DNA of 32,085 nt from JAAYKT01 sp964408955 (GTDB lineage Bacteria; Bacillota; Clostridia; Lutisporales; Lutisporaceae). The position numbers and the translations under genes are program-made. The first letter of the stretch is position 1. Every line of letters begins with the position of its first letter. Location of the stretch: the NCBI GenBank assembly GCA_964408955.1, contig CAYPBK010000031.1, positions 1 through 32,085 of the forward strand, in the 5' to 3' direction. The notes below the pieces were generated by a model that saw nothing but the letters and a program-made list of their open reading frames with translations, made no database searches and was not told where the DNA came from. Shown piece by piece: positions 1-5,840 of the stretch.

Positions 1-35
1 TGTACCTCCATAGCGAACTTTCATCGCCAAGTTAA

Positions 36-51
36 GTGCCATGCCTGGCAC
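36..51. repeat. Short palindrome at left window edge
   Basis: GTGCCA and TGGCAC are perfect inverted arms around a TGCC loop. The palindrome lies just beyond the terminator of the CD1247-type gene. Bases 1-35 hold no gene that I can recognise. It may be the edge of a dispersed intergenic element cut by the window; function unknown. Confidence 0.35.
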
Positions 52-81
52 ACAACAAAAACTCCCCGGTAATCGGGGAGT
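52..81 (-). terminator. Rho-independent terminator after the CD1247-type gene
   Basis: On the minus strand a perfect 8-bp GC-rich stem (ACTCCCCG / CGGGGAGT, five-base loop) is followed by a U-rich tract beginning TTTTGTTGT. It lies about 20 bases past the stop codon of the gene at 103-519 and closes the pepP-efp group. Confidence 0.9.
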
Positions 82-102
82 CCTGTAAGCTAAAGCTTAA
101 AA

Positions 103-519
103 CTAGTCTTCTTCGCAACCGCAACCGCAGCTGCATTCATTTAAAGTATCTATTATCTCATTACAATTAGGGCAGCGTACCTCTTTGCCACTGTCCAGCA
201 AATCTTCATCTAAATATACATATTCTTTACAGTGTGGACATTCCATCTCTATATAATCATAATCATCACATTCATCAAAATCATCGAATTCGTCCTCTTC
301 GAAAATTTCATCCTCAACATTTGATAAATCTTCGTCAATAGCCTCAACATATTCATCTAAATCTTCCTGATTTTCATTTAATTCATTTATAGCATCAGCA
401 AAATCCTCTAAAACATCAACAATGTTAGCTATAACCTTTCCTTCTTTAGATTCCTCTTCTACGCCTAATCCTTCAATTAGACCTCTTAAATACGCAATTC
501 TCTCATAAAGAAATTCCAT
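103..519 (-). CDS. CD1247-type acidic protein with C-terminal zinc ribbon
   Basis: Small acidic protein of 138 residues. The N-terminal ~45 residues (MEFLYERIAYLRGL and onward) resemble the CD1247 N-terminal domain found in clostridia next to efp. A very acidic Asp/Glu-rich linker follows, then a zinc-ribbon-like end with CPHC and CPNC pairs, and a final CSCGCGC cysteine cluster. The start was set at the second in-frame ATG (519) because AAGGAG lies nine bases before it; the ATG at 528 directly abuts that ribosome binding site. It follows efp by about 35 bases, so it is probably co-transcribed, and a terminator lies just after it. The molecular role is unknown; the paired cysteines suggest metal binding. 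Confidence 0.85.
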   Translation of the reverse strand: MEFLYERIAYLRGLIEGLGVEEESKEGKVIANIVDVLEDFADAINELNENQEDLDEYVEAIDEDLSNVEDEIFEEDEFDDFDECDDYDYIEMECPHCKEYVYLDEDLLDSGKEVRCPNCNEIIDTLNECSCGCGCEED

Positions 520-555
520 TAAATTCATCTCCTTCTTTTTACTTTTATTATTCCA

Positions 556-1113
556 CTAAAGCCTTTCCATATACTCCCCGGACCTTGTGTCTACTCTTAT
601 CCTGTCACCGGTATTAACAAACAGCGGGACAGAAATCACCACTCCGGTTTCTAAGGTTGCAGGCTTTGTTGCACCTGTTGCCGTATCGCCTTTTACACCG
701 GGCTCCGTATGGGTTACCTCTAACTCCACAAAATTCTCCGCCTCAACAGAGAAAGCCTCACCTTTATAAAATTTGATGATAGCAATATCATTTGGTTTCA
801 AATACATAATAGCATCTTCTACCTGAGATTTGTTAAGGGGTATTTGTTCATAGGATTCATTATCCATGAAGTAGTATAAATCCCCGTCCTCATATAGATA
901 CTGCATTTCCTTTCTCTCGATATGAGCCTTCGGGAATTTATCTGAGGGATTAAAGGACTTTTCCACACTGGCTCCCGTAACGATGTTTTTAATTTTTGTT
1001 CTGACAAATGCAGCGCCTTTACCCGGTTTTACATGTTGAAAATCTACGATAATAAATATTTGCCCATCCATTTCAAAGGTATAGCCTTTTCGGAATTCAC
1101 TGGCTGATAGCAT
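556..1113 (-). CDS. efp: Translation elongation factor P
   Basis: Elongation factor P enters the ribosomal E-site region and rescues ribosomes stalled on polyproline. The 185-residue length is typical, and the three-domain order fits: a KOW-like N-terminal domain, then two OB-like domains ending in a GEYMERL-type tail. The loop around residues 29-33 (KPGKG) carries Lys32, the position that receives the modification in Bacillus EF-P; no modification enzyme gene is visible in this window. AAGGAGG precedes the ATG at good spacing. It follows pepP by 18 bases, the common clostridial pepP-efp pairing, and is followed by the CD1247-type gene. Confidence 0.97.
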   Translation of the reverse strand: MLSASEFRKGYTFEMDGQIFIIVDFQHVKPGKGAAFVRTKIKNIVTGASVEKSFNPSDKFPKAHIERKEMQYLYEDGDLYYFMDNESYEQIPLNKSQVEDAIMYLKPNDIAIIKFYKGEAFSVEAENFVELEVTHTEPGVKGDTATGATKPATLETGVVISVPLFVNTGDRIRVDTRSGEYMERL

Positions 1114-1131
1114 AGCTTTGTCCTCCTTATA

Positions 1132-2202
1132 TCAAATTAATTCAATAAGTTCCTTAGTTGATTTACTATAAACGATAGGTCCATCCCTACCAACGACAAT
1201 AAGATCTTCAATACGGACACCGCCAAAATCGGGGATATAAACACCCGGCTCATCAGTAACCACCATATTAACCTCTAAAGGAGTGTCACCGGCAGTTGAT
1301 AATCTGGGCTCCTCATGCACCGCCAAGCCGACACCATGACCCAATCCGTGACCGAAATAATCACCATAGCCCGCATCAGTTATAATATCTCTGGCGATTT
1401 TATCGACATCCTTACCTAAAACCCCCGGTTTAATATGTATCAAAGCCTCTGTCTGAGCTTTAAGCACTATATCATATATTTTCCTTTGTTCCTCATTAGC
1501 TTTGCCTACAACTACAGTTCTTGTCATATCCGAACAATATCCATTATACACACAACCATAGTCCATGGTCAATAAATCTCCTGAATGAATTTCTTTATTT
1601 GTAGCAATGCCGTGAGGTAATGAGGATCTCCAACCGGAAGCAACGATAGAATCAAAGGAAAGCTTGGAGGCTCCGTTTCTCCGCATAAAAAACTCAAGCT
1701 CCAAGGAAACATCAATTTCAGTGATGCCCGGCTTAATGACAGTTAGGATATGGTCAAAAGCTTTATCCGCAATTTCTGCAGCTTTCTTTATGTATTCCAG
1801 TTCTTCTTCGTCCTTTATTATTCTGATAAATCCTGTCTGTTCCTTTAAGGGGATAAATTCCGAGCCATCCAGCTTATTTTTTAATTTTTCATAAAAGTCC
1901 ATCGTCATAAAGGAGTCTTCATATGCAAGCTTCTTAATATTATAACCTTTTATTATATCTGCAATATAATTTTCAAAAGGATTTTTACATTCTATTATCT
2001 CATAGCCTTTACATTCTAATTCCGCTTGCTTGGTGTAACGGAAATCCGTTAAAAATGCGGCATTGTCCTTGCTGATAATAACATAGCCGGAAGAGCCGGT
2101 AAACCCGCTAAGGTATCTTCTATTCTCCGGCGAGTATATAATAACACCATCAGCCCCAATATTCTTTATAATGCTCCTTATTTTCTTTAATCTTTCTATC
2201 AA
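1132..2202 (-). CDS. pepP: M24-family Xaa-Pro aminopeptidase
   Basis: Cytoplasmic metallopeptidase expected to remove an N-terminal residue that precedes proline. The protein is 356 residues: a creatinase-like N-terminal domain (about 1-125) and a pita-bread catalytic domain. The five metal ligands are readable as Asp214, Asp225, His289 (in GHGLGHGVG), Glu318 (DEPG) and Glu332 (RIED). It starts at TTG, with AGGAGG six or seven bases upstream. The next gene is efp; this pairing is conserved in Firmicutes and joins proline-related peptide turnover with polyproline translation. A possible promoter lies at 2260-2288. Confidence 0.95.
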   Translation of the reverse strand: MIERLKKIRSIIKNIGADGVIIYSPENRRYLSGFTGSSGYVIISKDNAAFLTDFRYTKQAELECKGYEIIECKNPFENYIADIIKGYNIKKLAYEDSFMTMDFYEKLKNKLDGSEFIPLKEQTGFIRIIKDEEELEYIKKAAEIADKAFDHILTVIKPGITEIDVSLELEFFMRRNGASKLSFDSIVASGWRSSLPHGIATNKEIHSGDLLTMDYGCVYNGYCSDMTRTVVVGKANEEQRKIYDIVLKAQTEALIHIKPGVLGKDVDKIARDIITDAGYGDYFGHGLGHGVGLAVHEEPRLSTAGDTPLEVNMVVTDEPGVYIPDFGGVRIEDLIVVGRDGPIVYSKSTKELIELI

Positions 2203-2259
2203 AAGAAAACCTCCTCTGGTATATCAAAATATTAATCGGATAGTAAAAACCTTTATTTC

Positions 2260-2288
2260 ATATTAGCACAGTTTATTCCTGTTGAACA
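2260..2288 (-). promoter_or_regulatory. Possible sigma-A promoter of pepP-efp
   Basis: An extended -10 (TGC TAATAT, 2260-2268) lies about 60 bases before the pepP start. The -35 is weak (TGTTCA, 2283-2288, 17-base spacer). It falls just after the comFB stop, where no terminator is visible, so read-through from comFB is also possible. Confidence 0.4.
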
Positions 2289-2305
2289 GAAAAAATAATA
2301 AATTG

Positions 2306-2569
2306 TTAATGCTTGGGATTCTTGCCAACAATTAAAGCAGCTCTTGTGATAGCTGCCTGAACATCCACACCAAATTGTTGCTCCAATTCCGATAATTTTG
2401 TATATAAGCCTCCTATCTCAGTGACGACGTATTTTTGCGGCAGCTCATTTAAAGCCAATGCGGATATATCTGCTTTACATTTATCACAACTACAAATGTT
2501 CATGGATTTAAGCACGTTATCAATAGATTTGCTAACGACATCCTCCATATAGTTTTTCACTTTATACAT
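2306..2569 (-). CDS. ComFB-family late competence protein
   Basis: Small 87-residue protein of the ComFB family. The conserved pattern is clear: an N-terminal helix (KNYMEDVVSKSIDNVLKS), a three-cysteine ICSCDKC segment running into KADISALALN, then LPQKYVVTE, and an NPKH end. ComFB was first noted in the Bacillus comF operon without a clear role; cyanobacterial members have been reported to bind cyclic dinucleotides and to affect competence and pili. Its position just downstream of the second minor-pilin operon and its own sigma-H-type promoter (2599-2627) support a link to pili or DNA uptake. That link is inference. GGGGG precedes the ATG. No comFA or comFC is visible here. Confidence 0.85.
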   Translation of the reverse strand: MYKVKNYMEDVVSKSIDNVLKSMNICSCDKCKADISALALNELPQKYVVTEIGGLYTKLSELEQQFGVDVQAAITRAALIVGKNPKH

Positions 2570-2598
2570 GAAATGACCCCCTATATTTATTATTATGA

Positions 2599-2627
2599 AT
2601 ATTCCATATTAAAACTAAATTTCCTTT
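2599..2627 (-). promoter_or_regulatory. Sigma-H-type promoter of comFB
   Basis: Minus strand: AAAGGAAAT (-35, 2619-2627), 11 bases, ATGGAATAT (-10, 2599-2607). Every position fits the Bacillus sigma-H consensus RnAGGAWWW / RnnGAATWW. The expected start is about 25 bases before the comFB ATG. The same architecture occurs at 4700-4728 and 15949-15975. Confidence 0.7.
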
Positions 2628-2695
2628 AATATAATTGAAATTAACTGGGGAAAAGATAAGAATATTTATAGAGTAAAAAAACTATAAGAAGGATT

Positions 2696-3154
2696 TCAAC
2701 TTCCCGTATAACCTTTATACACTTTATTTTTCATAAGGATTCTTCCGGTGGAAGGCACAACAGTTATTTCACAATATTTCTTAGTCTTTTCATCAAGTAT
2801 TGAAACGGTACCGCCTCCTGTTAAAGGGGCACCATTATAATTAAAGGTTACCGTGCTGTCTTTAAAATTCTGCACTATTTTAATACCATTATTCATTAGA
2901 ACTTTATTCTTGACCTTTGAGCCTTCCATAACACGATAGGAATACTTATCAAACAATATTCTCACATAGGTACCTTCTGTCATAGTCTCATATTTTACAG
3001 CTTTTATATTATCCCTCAATGTCTTACCGGCAGTCAGCAGATTATAATGGTTCATATCTATCATAGGTACGGCAACGGAAAAAAGCAATCCCAGCATACC
3101 TATTACAACAATAAGCTCAACAATTGTAAAGCCATTTTTGTTTAATCTATGCAT
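2696..3154 (-). CDS. GspH/FimT-like type IV minor prepilin
   Basis: Minor pilin of 152 residues. A short basic leader ends in Gly with cleavage predicted at NKNG|FTIVEL, followed by the conserved Glu5 and a ~20-residue hydrophobic helix, then a beta-rich globular domain as in GspH/FimT proteins. Such subunits help to prime pilus assembly at the tip, and FimT-type pilins can bind DNA in competent bacteria; whether this one does is unknown. The ATG follows the preceding pilW-like stop codon with no gap, and GGGAGG lies within the end of that gene. It is the last gene of the four-pilin operon. Confidence 0.88.
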   Translation of the reverse strand: MHRLNKNGFTIVELIVVIGMLGLLFSVAVPMIDMNHYNLLTAGKTLRDNIKAVKYETMTEGTYVRILFDKYSYRVMEGSKVKNKVLMNNGIKIVQNFKDSTVTFNYNGAPLTGGGTVSILDEKTKKYCEITVVPSTGRILMKNKVYKGYTGS

Positions 3155-3721
3155 TTATAACCTCCCGGTTTTATTTCTGAAGCAAAAAGTATCCTCTAAA
3201 CTGGTTTTCGTAGAATCAAAGGCAAAATTTATTTTTATTGTTATTCCACGGGAATCTATAAAGGAAGCCCCTTCAGGCAAAGGCTCGATTTCTATACTAT
3301 CTATATAATTCCCCAATTCCACAGAGCCATAGCCTGTTAAACCAATGCCATAAAGAAGGTTATTGCTCTTTGACTCAATGTTTTTTGTCAGATTAAAAAT
3401 ATATCCTATGTCTCTATGATTATCATGATTTTTAAATACTATTTTCTTAATTTTAATATTATTAAAACTATGCTGCTTCATATTACCGTCAACATCTTCA
3501 ATATATAAAATGCCTTCAGATTCAATTATTTTTTCCTCTATAAAGGATAAAATGAATAGTCCTTGCTGCTGCAATTCTATTCCCCTGTCTAAAGCATTAC
3601 AAAGGTTTAATCCTGACAGGAATACGGAGGTAATAACAGTAAGCAGAACACTAAACACCGTTACAGTCATCATCAGCTCAATTAAAGTATAACCTTTGTT
3701 TCCTTTAAGACAGCTATTCAT
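3155..3721 (-). CDS. PilW-like type IV minor prepilin
   Basis: Minor pilin of 188 residues. The leader MNSCLKGNKG is followed by YTLIELMMTVTVFSVLLT, with Glu5 present. Mature residue 1 would be Tyr rather than the usual Phe. The globular part (about 35-188) has no domain that I can name. Its length and place in the pilV-pilX-pilW-gspH order suggest the PilW/GspJ role, a pseudopilin of the tip-priming complex. AAAGGTAA lies before the ATG, six bases after the pilX-like stop. Translational coupling with gspH is likely. Confidence 0.82.
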   Translation of the reverse strand: MNSCLKGNKGYTLIELMMTVTVFSVLLTVITSVFLSGLNLCNALDRGIELQQQGLFILSFIEEKIIESEGILYIEDVDGNMKQHSFNNIKIKKIVFKNHDNHRDIGYIFNLTKNIESKSNNLLYGIGLTGYGSVELGNYIDSIEIEPLPEGASFIDSRGITIKINFAFDSTKTSLEDTFCFRNKTGRL

Positions 3722-3726
3722 TGCAG

Positions 3727-4287
3727 TTACCTTTCAATATCCCAATAAACATCCTTAATCAAGTTTATAGGCGTTCTGGAATAGAGGCTTACTTCTTCAT
3801 TGGAAAGATCTATTCTATAGGAAAGGGATGCTATTTTTTCAATTTTTCCATTTCTATATGTGGAAGTAGCTTTAATGACGAAAGAATCCCCATCTTTAAC
3901 CATATCGGCTCTAATTAAAGGATAATTACCATCATAAATAATGTAATTATCCATATTTTCTAAAGCATCCTTTAGACATGTTTCATCACAACAGTCAAAG
4001 GAGCCTCCATCTATTATTTCTGATAGACCTGCATTAAAATCAGGAAAGCTATTATCCATTAAACAATCTATGGCAGAGGATAAAAAAATAGTTGCTATGG
4101 CATAGGACTCTTCTAGCCCTGCTTCAGCATAATACAGCGCTTTTTTTACTTTGCTATTTACTTTTTTCATTTTGTAATCCATAACTGCCGTAGAAAGTAC
4201 AGCAGTAGAAACTGTAATCAATATGGAGCAAATAATCAAAACAGTTAAAAGAATAACTCCTTGATTATTATTTATGGTCTTCCTCAT
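3727..4287 (-). CDS. PilX-like type IV minor pilin
   Basis: Minor pilin-like protein of 186 residues. The N terminus MRKTINNNQG is followed by VILLTVLIICSILITV, a pilin-like helix that lacks Glu5. This is the usual sign of PilX/GspK-type tip subunits, which cap the pilus and do not need Glu5. The motif KALYYAEAGLEESYAIA (about 50-66) is the PilX N-terminal signature. The start was placed at the second ATG (4287), which has GGGGAAG upstream; the longer form from 4305 would add six residues. It overlaps the end of the pilV-like gene by about 20 bases. Confidence 0.85.
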   Translation of the reverse strand: MRKTINNNQGVILLTVLIICSILITVSTAVLSTAVMDYKMKKVNSKVKKALYYAEAGLEESYAIATIFLSSAIDCLMDNSFPDFNAGLSEIIDGGSFDCCDETCLKDALENMDNYIIYDGNYPLIRADMVKDGDSFVIKATSTYRNGKIEKIASLSYRIDLSNEEVSLYSRTPINLIKDVYWDIER

Positions 4288-4654
4288 CGCTCTTCCCCTG
4301 ACCATTAATCAATTTGTATCCTTCGATTCTTTCTAAGGTTTCATCCTCCTTGGTTACTAAAACGACAACCTTATATAATATACCTTCATATTTATCCATC
4401 TCTTCAATATCCACGATTATATGGAACCCGTCAGCTTCGATGATGCTTTGCCCTGTACTTTCCACAGGCAAAGCTTTAATTTTCTCAAATTGGCTTTGTG
4501 CCAGCATGGTGGCATTGAATTGTTCCTTGGAATTACCGTAAGCATTTATTATAGTTGTATGCATGCTTGATAAGGCAATAAAAATGATTACAAGAATCCC
4601 AAGAGAAAAAATGACCTCAATTAAAGTGAATCCTTTTGAATTAAGTCTTTTCAT
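4268..4654 (-). CDS. PilV-like type IV minor prepilin
   Basis: Minor pilin of 128 residues, the first gene of the second minor-pilin operon. The leader MKRLNSKG is cleaved before FTLIEVIFSLGILVII, with Glu5 present. The short globular domain (about 40-128) resembles PilV/GspI subunits. It overlaps the next, PilX-like gene. Its ribosome binding site (GGAG, ten bases from ATG) is loose. A sigma-H-type promoter at 4700-4728 would give a leader of about 40 bases. Confidence 0.87.
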   Translation of the reverse strand: MKRLNSKGFTLIEVIFSLGILVIIFIALSSMHTTIINAYGNSKEQFNATMLAQSQFEKIKALPVESTGQSIIEADGFHIIVDIEEMDKYEGILYKVVVLVTKEDETLERIEGYKLINGQGKSDEEDHK

Positions 4655-4699
4655 TTCTGCTATTCTCCAAAAAATGTTTTATCCTTTGTCACCTCTTAT

Positions 4700-4728
4700 A
4701 TATTCATTACAAAAAGAAAAAATCCTCT
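4700..4728 (-). promoter_or_regulatory. Sigma-H-type promoter of the second minor-pilin operon
   Basis: Minus strand: AGAGGATTT (-35, 4720-4728), 11 bases, AATGAATAT (-10, 4700-4708). It matches RnAGGAWWW and RnnGAATWW at every constrained position, with the same spacing as the comFB site. It lies about 45 bases before the pilV-like ATG, with a tandem 10-mer just upstream. Confidence 0.72.
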
Positions 4729-4730
4729 AA

Positions 4731-4750
4731 TTTTATCATATTTTATCATA
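4731..4750. repeat. Perfect tandem 10-mer upstream of the pilV promoter
   Basis: Two exact copies of TTTTATCATA (minus strand TATGATAAAA) lie back to back, ending three bases upstream of the sigma-H-type -35 box. The position suits an activator site or an UP-like element, but no regulator can be assigned. Confidence 0.6.
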
Positions 4751-4811
4751 CCTTTTTCTCTAGTGATCGCAGACAACTCTCACGAGCCATACAGGAATAG
4801 TCTTTTTGTTC

Positions 4812-5219
4812 TTATTCATCTAATTCAAGGTAATTTATTATGGCTTCTTGCAATAGTTGCGAGTAATTAATGTGAGATTTTTCAGCCTCTTTATTTAGCC
4901 AGGAAGGTATCGTTAAAGTCTTCTTTACTGCTTTATTGTCATATTCCTTTATAGTCTGTTTTAAGCTTACTCTCACTAATATCATGACTTGATGTTCAGT
5001 TAATTTTATATCTTCTATAATTGACGGCTCCGGAATCTCCATATTATCTTCATATAGGTCAAACAAGCATAGTTTTAAAGCATCCTCTGCCATAGAATAA
5101 GCATCCTCAAGACTTTCTCCAAAGCTAATTATCTCTTCAAAGTCAGGAAATTTAATATTATAATCATTTTCATCAAGTTTAGTTATAACTGCCGGAAATA
5201 TATATATATCCTTATACAT
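4812..5219 (-). CDS. hicB: HicB-family antitoxin
   Basis: Antitoxin that binds and neutralises HicA and normally represses the operon. The N-terminal ~75 residues have the HicB partial RNase H-like fold (YIFPAVI, then IKFPDFEEIISFGESLEDAYSMAEDAL). The C-terminal ~40 residues (KTLTIPSWLNKEAEKSHI and on to a leucine-rich helix) look like a ribbon-helix-helix DNA-binding domain. The start at 5219 was chosen because AAAGGAAG lies nine bases upstream and the protein then begins like other HicB proteins. An upstream ATG at 5249 overlaps the hicA stop (ATGA) and would add ten residues; it has a poor ribosome binding site. Confidence 0.9.
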   Translation of the reverse strand: MYKDIYIFPAVITKLDENDYNIKFPDFEEIISFGESLEDAYSMAEDALKLCLFDLYEDNMEIPEPSIIEDIKLTEHQVMILVRVSLKQTIKEYDNKAVKKTLTIPSWLNKEAEKSHINYSQLLQEAIINYLELDE

Positions 5220-5245
5220 GGTCTTAGACTTCCTTTCCATAATTA

Positions 5246-5437
5246 TCATAATTCTTTTAATCCCATCTGCTTAAGTATCATGTTCAAAGTACCCTTTGGT
5301 ACTTCTTTTACACCGTGATACGGAATAGTTATAGGTTTTTCAAATCCATCATGTATTAATTTAATATGTGAACCTTTTTGGTTTTTTATTTTCCAACCGT
5401 TTTTTATTGCAAGATTTAAAAGTTCTTTTGAATTCAA
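5246..5437 (-). CDS. hicA: HicA-family mRNA interferase toxin
   Basis: Toxin of about 63 residues that cleaves mRNA when freed from HicB. The double-stranded-RNA-binding-like HicA fold is visible: NSKELLNLAIKNGW, then the catalytic histidine in KGSHIKL, and IPYHGVKEVPKGTLNMILKQ. The start is set at TTG 5437 because GAGGTG lies six bases upstream. An ATG at 5467 would lie upstream of the transcription start predicted from the promoter at 5458-5486, so the longer form is unlikely. Toxin-first order with a hicA-hicB overlap or near overlap is typical. Confidence 0.9.
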   Translation of the reverse strand: MNSKELLNLAIKNGWKIKNQKGSHIKLIHDGFEKPITIPYHGVKEVPKGTLNMILKQMGLKEL

Positions 5438-5457
5438 TTCCGTCACCTCATATGATA

Positions 5458-5486
5458 ATAATAACATACGTGTAATACGTATTCAA
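5458..5486 (-). promoter_or_regulatory. hicAB promoter with internal palindromic operator
   Basis: Minus strand: TTGAAT (-35, 5481-5486), 17-base spacer, TATTAT (-10, 5458-5463). A perfect palindrome ATACGT-N5-ACGTAT (5466-5482) fills the spacer. This suits repression by the ribbon-helix-helix domain of HicB bound as a dimer. The predicted RNA start is near 5451, about 14 bases before the TTG of hicA. Confidence 0.75.
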
Positions 5487-5537
5487 TATAAATTAAAATA
5501 ATTTCTCTTTTATAAATTGAATATTCAGTTACTGTTA

Positions 5538-5728
5538 ACAGGTATTTTTTAGATTATTAATATTTGATAAAGATTGCATTGTGGAGAGACTTAGAATCTG
5601 TTAGCGAAGTGGAGGATCAGTTGCGTCAACTGTTTGAGCGAAGCGAGTTTTGGCGCAACCCGGAACAAGCTTACAGATTATTAGTCTTGGAACTCCTGCA
5701 ATCGTATCAAATATAATAATCAATACTG
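5538..5728. repeat. ~190 bp imperfect palindromic element (MITE-like or structured RNA)
   Basis: Long nested inverted repeat. Outer arms: GATTATTAATATTTGATA (5552-5569) against TATCAAATATAATAATC (5705-5721). Middle: ATTGCA (5573-5578) against TGCAAT (5697-5702), with GGAG/CTCC and AGACT/AGTCT further in. Inner: AATCTGTTAGC pairs with GCTTACAGATT with one mismatch. The tip holds CAGTTG-CGT-CAACTG and TTGCG/CGCAA options. Positions 5658-5734 recur in opposite orientation at 32009-32085 with few mismatches. Similar sequences TGAATATT..ACTGTTAA flank it (5518-5538, with a 5-base insertion, and 5736-5751). No reading frame fits. It occupies most of the only gene-free stretch longer than 300 bases (5438-5840). 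Confidence 0.75.
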
Positions 5729-5773
5729 AAACTACTGAATATTACTGTTAAGTTGATAATATCTTTTGCATTA

Positions 5774-5814
5774 AAAAGATGGTTGCAAGATTAACACCTC
5801 AACAACCATCTTTT
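5774..5814 (-). terminator. Terminator of the type IV pilus operon
   Basis: A perfect 12-bp stem (AAAAGATGGTTG / CAACCATCTTTT) with a 17-base loop lies 26 bases after the stop codon of the SLH-protein gene. On the minus strand it ends in five T residues. It should stop the long pilus transcript before the repeat element and hicAB. Confidence 0.85.
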
Positions 5815-5840
5815 ATATTATTAATTATACTATTTTAAGT

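Noticed and set aside
5573..5702. tRNA-like or other classic RNA gene
   Set aside because: The stems are far longer than those of a tRNA and there is no TTCGA-type T-loop or anticodon arm. A palindromic repeat explains it better, though an unknown RNA is not excluded.
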